From: Brachionus koreanus
Lineage: Eukaryota; Rotifera; Eurotatoria; Ploima; Brachionidae
Assembly (NCBI GenBank): GCA_016987375.1
Contig: PJRA01000473.1
Location: forward strand, 1,114,277 to 1,139,654
Length of the DNA stretch: 25,378 nt
Direction of reading: 5' to 3'
Below the pieces are notes generated by a model. It was not told the DNA's origin. It saw only the letters and a program-made list of their open reading frames with translations, and searched no databases. Below, one piece after another: positions 19,690 through 25,378 of the stretch. The translations under genes were made by a program, and so were the position numbers. Each line of letters begins with the position of its first letter. Position 1 is the first letter of the stretch.

Positions 19690-20329
19690 AATTAATAAAA
19701 TTTAAATCTCAAAAAAAAAATTTATTTCCTAATAAAGTAATAATTTTAGTTTATTTTTTTTCATTTTTTAGTTTTTGATTTTTAGTTACACCAAAGACAA
19801 ACTCCAAAGGGATAAAGATCATATATTACTTAGTTAGTGTCTAGATTAATTGCAGTTCAATGTATATTGGTGAAAAAAATCCTTCTTCTGATTTTACCAT
19901 TTTGCAGGTATGATACATATTAACAAAAAGATTGATTTAGGTATCTAAATAAAAATTGATTTGAAATAGACAAACCAAATCAAATACTGAACCTCTCGGG
20001 AAAATCGTATACTGGTAAGACCTCATCAAAAATTTGTCATAAATTCATGTGATCATTTTTTGGATCTACCCGATACTGTTTGATTATTCTTAAGAAAAAA
20101 TAATAACAAAAAATTGATGAATTTTTTTAACAAATTGATAAAGAATTATTAAAAAATGTTACTTGAGAAAAACATTTCAGAAATCGAGAAAATACATAGA
20201 ATATCGATGAAGATCATTCTTTCATTGATTAAAGATTATTTTACTCCTCTTTTATAATAATTATTGTGCAAAAAGTTTAAGATCAGTAAATTTATATAAA
20301 TAGAAATTAAAAAAAAAAATCAAGATTTC
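19690..20329. other. Intergenic spacer
   Basis: A+T-rich with no gene that I can recognise. A short minus-strand run near 19985-20035 (FDEVLPVYDFPERFSI) is too brief to call. Confidence 0.5.
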
Positions 20330-20553
20330 TTAACACTAGAACGCCCGAAGGGTTTTTTAGACCTCTTTTTGAAAAATTAAAATTTGATTTTTACAACTTA
20401 TAAATAAAATTTTAAAAAACGTTTTTCATTTATCTAAAAATTTTGATTGTAATTTTTTAGAAAATGAATAAATTTTCAAAGAAAATGTTTAATTTATCTT
20501 GATAACTTTATTTAATATTTTAATGAGAAATCAGCCAGGCTTTCTAGTGTTAA
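20330..20553. mobile_element. piggyBac-type MITE, TTAA target
   Basis: The 216-bp element (20334-20549) is flanked on both sides by TTAA (20330-20333, 20550-20553), the piggyBac target. The ends are CACTAGAACGCCCG and, in reverse complement, CACTAGAAAGCCTG, an inverted repeat with two mismatches. CACTAGAA-GCC is a common piggyBac terminus. The interior is A+T-rich and non-coding. Confidence 0.85.
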
Positions 20554-21160
20554 GTTTCTTGTGATAAAATAAATAAATTTTTCAAAATTTTTTTGATTAT
20601 TAATTGAAATTAAGCTTGAAAATGAATTTGAATCTTAAAAAACACTTAAAAAAAAACCGACAGACAAGTTTTAATGTCTTAATGAACGTAGATCCTAAGA
20701 AAATATTTAAAAAAAAAATTAATTTTAATTTAGAATAAAAGGATAAAAACAATTATGTTCATAAAAATTTATTAAAATTTTCTTTTTAAAGACATATAAA
20801 AAGGAATGCTAAGGAAACACTAAACGACACCTTTAACACATTATTTATCTGTTGCTAGACTAAAAACCGATTTATTACAAATAAAACTTTACTTTCAATA
20901 TTTTATTTTTCGATTTTCAATAAATAATTAAGTGACATTTAAATATATATATATATAATAAAAATTAACTAAGAACAAAAAAGAATAAGTTGTATAGAAT
21001 TTTATTCAATTTTTCTATTTTAGATCTTAATCTTTTAGGTTGTGTACCGTTTGTGACAAATACTTGACAATTAAAACAAAAATTAGAATAAAATGGTGAG
21101 AGGAAATAAAATAAAATATTTTTTGTTTGTTCAGTTCAATAGAAAGTTTATAATAAATTA
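20554..21160. other. Intergenic, 3' flank of V-ATPase c copy 2
   Basis: A+T-rich with an (AT)n run at about 20943-20957. No ORF or repeat pair seen. Confidence 0.55.
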
Positions 21161-21163
21161 GTT

Positions 21164-21169
21164 TTTATT
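21164..21169 (-). promoter_or_regulatory. Polyadenylation signal of V-ATPase c copy 2
   Basis: AATAAA on the minus strand only about 10 bp after the TAG stop, which would give a very short 3' UTR. Confidence 0.5.
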
Positions 21170-21178
21170 GAATTAAAT

Positions 21179-21733
21179 CTAGCATACGGAGTTGCCGGGT
21201 CGGGTGGTCAAAATGAGTGAAACGATAAGACCGTAGAGACCTAATACTTCGGCAAAGATAAGAATCAAGATCATACCGACGTAGAGACGGGGCTGTTGTG
21301 CAGTACCTCGGACACCGGCATCTCCTACAATGCCAATGGCGAAACCAGCTGCTAGACCGGACAAACCCACACTCAAACCAGCTCCTAAATGATGAAAGCT
21401 CCTTTTTTTAATATAAAAATTATAAGAAAAAAATTTTATTTTTTAATTTTTTCAATTCTACTTGTAAAGAGAATATCCGTCTTTGTCAATGCCGCCAGCA
21501 ATAAGCACAGCAACGACTAGACCGTAAATGGCAATGATACCAGCCATGACTACTGGAATTACTGATTTCATGATAAATTCAGGCTTCATGACTGCCATAG
21601 CTGAAATACCACAACCCGATTTGGCTGTTCCATAAGCTGCTCCAAGTGCTGAAAAGACCATGGCTGCTGTGGCGCCCATTACTCCGAAAAAGGCGCTGTA
21701 TGCTGGACATCTGTCTGAAGTTGGTGCGGACAT
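21179..21733 (-). CDS. ATP6V0C: V-ATPase V0 proteolipid subunit c, copy 2
   Basis: Same role as the copy at 14420: proton-binding ring of the vacuolar ATPase. Exons 21733-21462 and 21401-21179, with a single 60-bp GT-AG intron (phase 2, splitting the Lys codon AA|G), give 164 aa. It begins [20 protein letters not shown], contains [40 protein letters not shown], and [20 protein letters not shown] with essential E142. Four membrane helices are expected. Between helices 2 and 3 it reads [12 protein letters not shown], where copy 1 has [12 protein letters not shown]; the copy 1 form GFLH is nearer the animal consensus. Codons are richer in C-ending choices than copy 1, suggesting higher expression. 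It faces copy 1 about 6.2 kb away (stop to stop). Copy 1's extra first intron is absent. Confidence 0.95.
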
Positions 21734-22058
21734 TTTTTTCGTTTGTTTTTTTTTAATTCTATAACTAAAAGAAGCAAATAAAAATAAATAGAAATTTTTT
21801 TGTATTTATTTGAATAAATTTTGAAAACTAGAAAATTTTGAAATTTAGAAAGAACTGGTTTTAGCTTTTATATAATATGGTGTTGTGGCTTGATCTATTC
21901 TATTATGATAATCATAATAATTAGGAAATAACAAAAAAAGAGAAATAATTAAAAGTTGTTTTGTTGACTTTAAGCTTGATCTTGCCATACATATAAAATA
22001 GCCTTTGCTTTTTTGAAGACATGTTTTAAAATGTCTTCTAAGTATTCCACACATGTAA
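21734..22058. other. Upstream region of V-ATPase c copy 2
   Basis: The start codon follows A-rich sequence; an acceptor-like TTTTAGTTATAG lies about 30 bp upstream on the minus strand. A 69-codon minus-strand frame (21845-22054) lacks recognisable features and may be chance. Promoter elements are not evident. Confidence 0.4.
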
Positions 22059-22420
22059 TTATAATAAAAAATTGATTTTTGTTGTTGCTGACTGAATTGA
22101 GTTGAAACTATTTGTCATCATCATCATCGTCTGATGATGCAGATTTGAAAAATAAAGGGGGTACACATTTAGCATGGTATTGTGTGCTTGCATGAGCTTA
22201 GATTTCAAAGCTAATAAATTATGATCAAGCCAAGCTTGAGTGAAGTGAACATAGCCAAGAACAAAAAATTTGCAATTATTTTTGGGTGACGAGGAGCTTA
22301 ATACACATAACATAAATGAAAATTATAATAATAATTATAAGCGAAAACTTTCTATATCGTTTGGATCGTGTAAACGACTAGTTAAGTGTCTGTACGAAAA
22401 ATGCTTAATTTATCTGATGA
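22059..22420 (-). CDS. Possible unrecognised gene fragment, exon structure unclear
   Basis: On the minus strand a frame at about 22390-22330 reads KHFSYRHLTSRLHDPNDIES and stops; the same frame reopens at 22313 as MLCVLSSSSPKNNCKFFVLG, then YVHFTQAWLDHNLLALKSKL and MQAHNTMLNVY. One base-shift later lies SASSDDDDDDK-stop (about 22115), a typical acidic protein end. An acceptor-like ATTAAG precedes the Ser-rich start. The amino-acid make-up (Trp, His, Pro, Cys, balanced) is protein-like, unlike nearby spacer. It could be 3' exons of a gene or a pseudogene; I cannot define its splicing or family. Confidence 0.3.
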
Positions 22421-22780
22421 TATTAGGATAATTTTGCATTAATTTCCAAGATAAATTAGGATTATTTTTTTTACCATTTTGACTATTTAATCAAATAGAC
22501 ATCTTTTATAGTAAATCATTTACAGTTATCAAGCTTTCAATAAATCATTTATTTCAAGCTAATTCAAGCAACTGGTTTATGGTGCAAGCGGGATCTAACT
22601 GGTTACAATGTTTATAACTAGATTATCATAAAATTTTAAAACAACTAATATTTTCTTTCTAAAAATACCAATTTTCTTCATGAAGTTTGAAATTTTGTCT
22701 TTATAATTATTATTTATTTAGTTTATAATAAACTAGAAAAAAAAATCTAAATTTTAAAAAATTAAAAATTCGCTTTTTCT

Positions 22781-23764
22781 TTCGCCAGTGGCACCACAAA
22801 TATATTCCCATAGACAAAATTTAAACTAATTTTGAGCAGCAATTGAATATCATTTAATAATTAAAAAAAATGTAAAACCCAAGTTGTTAAAAGTGATAAA
22901 TTTTTTAGATTAGCATTTTATATGTATCAAAATTTTGAGATTTTTCTTCATTTTTGAAGACTTATTTGCTCTAAAATGATAAAAATTTAAATGATCACTT
23001 TAAAGCGACAAATAGATAAATAAACATTTTTAACTAACTATATTTTTTTGACAAATTAATTTAATTGATAATTTGAAAAGGAAAATTTTGAGATAATTTT
23101 TTTAAATGATAAATTATTTTAATTGTTTTAATTCCATTCTTGTCAATTTTATTTTTATTAATTTAAAATTTCAAAAAATACTAAAATTTATTTAATTAAT
23201 TTTGTTGCCTATTCACTTCTTGAGGAGCAAAGGGTCATAATTTTTTGACTTCTTTGACAACAACTTATAGTGTAGCTTAGTTTTTCAAAAAAATTATGTT
23301 CAGACTTTAAAATAATTTTATAAAAATTTAACTTTAATTTAGATTATTTTTTAAGATAACTACTAATTATTATTTGAATCTAACTGATTTTATTAATTTT
23401 CAATTTATATCACTATCATAAAAGATACTATATAAGATAGTTAAACTTCTTCATTTAGAGTTTCAAGATATTATTTTAATAGTTAAAAAATAAAATCTTT
23501 TTTTGTTTACTCATTTAATTCGCCACTATACTATTAAATATCTCAAGCAGCCCAGTGGCACCTACAATAATAAATATATTCCCATAGACTAAATTTAAAC
23601 TAATTTTGAGCAGTTATTGAATATCATTTAATAATTAAAAACAAATGTAAAACCCAAGTTGTTAAAAGTGATAAATTTTGATCAAAGTCATCAAAAAGTG
23701 ATAAGGGGATCATATCAGTTTTTTTTTGCTCTTTAAAAATAAACAATTAAACATTTTTATTTAA
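22781..23764. repeat. Direct repeat pair, about 120 bp strongly conserved
   Basis: 22785-22904 and 23552-23679 share CCAGTGGCACC, then ATATATTCCCATAGAC, AAATTTAAACTAATTTTGAG and TGTAAAACCCAAGTTGTTAA with few differences and an 8-bp indel. Weaker similarity continues to about 23035 and 23764 (TTTGCTCT ... AACATTTTTA). CAGTGGCACC resembles a hAT end, but no matching inverted end was found. The pair may be a local duplication, two element fragments, or LTR-like repeats around about 650 bp of non-coding DNA. Confidence 0.7.
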
Positions 23765-24429
23765 CCGGTTGGTAGTCAGAAGAGTTTTGAATTCTACACA
23801 GTCAGAATTTTGAATCAAACAATCAAATTTGAGAATATTCAATAAAATTTTTGATCAAATTTTATATTATTATTAGTATTTTTTTTTCTCAATTCATTCG
23901 AAAAGCTTAGACCAAAATTTCTTGCAAGCCGAATAAATCCATGTATTCAAAAGTTGCAAAGTAAAAAATAATTTTAAAAGGAAAAATTTTATTTTTTTAA
24001 GATAGAAAATTTTTAAGAAATGCTTTATTTTTAACTTGATTCTAAATTTAAATAAAAAAATTGAAATCGATCTCAAATAAATGATTTTTCAAAATTAAAA
24101 TACCATTAATAAAATAATTAAAAATAATCAAATTTAAATTTTTTAATTTAAATACAAAATAACGTACCTTTAAATTATTTATTTGATAAATAAATAGAAT
24201 TATATATTAAATATAAAATTAGAAACAAATTCAGTTTCTGATTTAGTAATTTGATGTTTTATTTTCTATAATTTTCTTTTTAGTCATAATATTATTTATG
24301 GAATTAAAAATTTGAATTTTTTCACTATTTTATTATGTAAATTTTTTAAATATAGATAACTAAATTTTATCTTTAAATCTTGGAATATTTAAATTCCATA
24401 GAAATATTAAAACAATATTACAATTAGAT
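23765..24429. other. A+T-rich spacer
   Basis: No recognisable content. A 60-codon minus-strand frame (23894-24076) is Phe/Lys/Leu-only low complexity and not credible as a gene. Confidence 0.55.
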
Positions 24430-24890
24430 AATTAAAAAGATGTAAAAAAATGCTTCGATAACAAAAATATAAAACGAAATTTAGAAAAATGTTACGAAAA
24501 ATTGAGAACTAATTTTTATGAATTAAAAAATTAAATGAAAATTTGTAAGAAGAAAAGCAATTGAAAGAAAAATTAAGTGATGAAGTCAAAAGATTAAAAG
24601 AAGCAAATGATAAAATTAAAGTTGATATTGAGAACAATTTTTAAAAAAATCAAAATTTGAATGAAAAATTAACAAAATTTTTTCCCAAATCCAATTTAAA
24701 TAGTGGAATGGGTCTTTACAATCAAGCTGATGAAGAGAATTTATTTAAAATTATTTTTTCAAATTTACAATCATTGAGTACCAAAACCACTGTCAGAAAG
24801 TTTATTTCTACGATTCGATTCTACTTTTCCTATTTTTGAAGAGTCTTTTATTCAAAGTTTTCTTTAAGTAAACTTTGATCGTTTCATTTA
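24430..24890 (+). pseudogene. Decayed coiled-coil ORF
   Basis: Several frames join into one helix-rich sequence: KCYEKLRTNFYELK, KQLKEKLSDEVKRLKEANDK, a TAA, then NQNLNEKLTKFFPKSNLNSG, LYNQADEENLFKIIF, SNLQSLSTKTTVRKFI, and after a last shift FDSTFPIFEESFIQSFL. The heptad-like Leu/Lys/Glu pattern suggests a coiled coil, possibly a retrotransposon ORF1 or a lost gene. Stops and frameshifts show that it is non-functional. Family not recognised. Confidence 0.4.
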
Positions 24891-25378
24891 AGAAGCAATT
24901 AAGAGCGTTTAGATTAATTTTGTAGTTCTAAAATTTCATATTGATTTATTTTTTGACTTTCTTAATTTAAAAAAAAAATAACAATCTTTTGCCTATTTTG
25001 TTTAGATAGAACAATAGTTAGTTAAGAAATTTATTTATATTTTTAAATATATTATAAGCTATTCTATTTTAGTTATAGATTAAATTAAAAAAAAAATTTG
25101 AATAATTTTTTATAATTCTTACTTTTTTCAAATAAATTATTCTGGATCATAAATTAAATTTTTTTGATATGTTTACAAAAAAAAAGCAACATTATATCCA
25201 GAATTTAATTCTTTTTTTCAAAACTCATTAGACTGGAATTTACAGTATATCTAGTAATTTAGAAAATCAAAGCCAAATTTTTTTACTCTTTAAGATTTGC
25301 AAGAGATAAAAAACATATTATTAAAATTTACTATATATAAAGATGAATATTCTAGAAAAATACTTTAAAACTTGTGGA
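24891..25378. other. A+T-rich right end of window
   Basis: No ORF, repeat or structural feature that I can support. Confidence 0.55.

Noticed and set aside
22785..23679. Repeat pair as LTRs of a retrotransposon
   Set aside because: No TG...CA ends, primer-binding site, polypurine tract or coding sequence between them.
23894..24076. 60-codon minus-strand frame
   Set aside because: Almost only Phe, Lys, Leu and Ile, as expected from A/T runs.

Overview
The window is animal nuclear DNA: roughly three-quarters A+T, with genes split by short (46-80 bp) introns, AATAAA polyadenylation signals and many transposon remnants. The gene set (tectonic-2, ELMOD, V-ATPase proteolipid, an H2A variant with long tails) indicates a ciliated metazoan. 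Low GC, tiny introns, decayed L2/CR1-type LINEs and a long-tailed H2A fit a rotifer, with a monogonont such as Brachionus as best guess. This is inference; another AT-rich lophotrochozoan is possible.

Layout. 216-4774 (-): the first 566 codons of a tectonic-2 (TCTN2)-like ciliary transition-zone gene in 11 exons; its 3' end lies outside the window. Its 2.3-kb seventh intron holds two DNA transposons: an internally deleted Ginger/KRBA2-type element (1866-2657) and a hAT MITE with an 8-bp target duplication (2879-3574). 5261-5593 (-) is an endonuclease-like LINE fragment interrupted by a 79-bp intron-like insert. 6035-6645 (-) is a decayed LINE 3' end. 8025-11942 (+) is a complete five-exon ELMOD gene (339 aa); its 2.7-kb first intron contains two antisense ORF remnants and a foldback repeat. 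12034-14419 is intergenic, with an inverted repeat and a GC-richer island. 14420-15006 (+) is V-ATPase subunit c copy 1 (three exons, first intron GC-AG). 15183-15378 is a broken ORF ending at a mariner MITE with 115-bp perfect TIRs (15381-16003). 17556-18302 (+) is an intronless H2A-fold protein with long N- and C-terminal extensions. 18770-19665 (-) is a 5'-truncated LINE reverse transcriptase. 20334-20549 is a piggyBac MITE. 21179-21733 (-) is V-ATPase subunit c copy 2 (two exons). 22059-22420 (-) is an unrecognised possible gene. 22781-23764 carries a direct repeat. 24430-24890 (+) is a decayed coiled-coil ORF.

How the genes relate: no operon-like organisation is seen. TCTN2 (transition zone) and ELMOD (GAP for Arl2/Arl3-type GTPases in known animals) both connect to cilia, probably by chance. 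The two proteolipid genes face each other about 6 kb apart and look like an inverted local duplication later filled with mobile elements. Four DNA-transposon superfamilies and at least two LINE fragments lie in 25 kb, the most striking feature of the locus. I see no tRNA, rRNA or CRISPR array.
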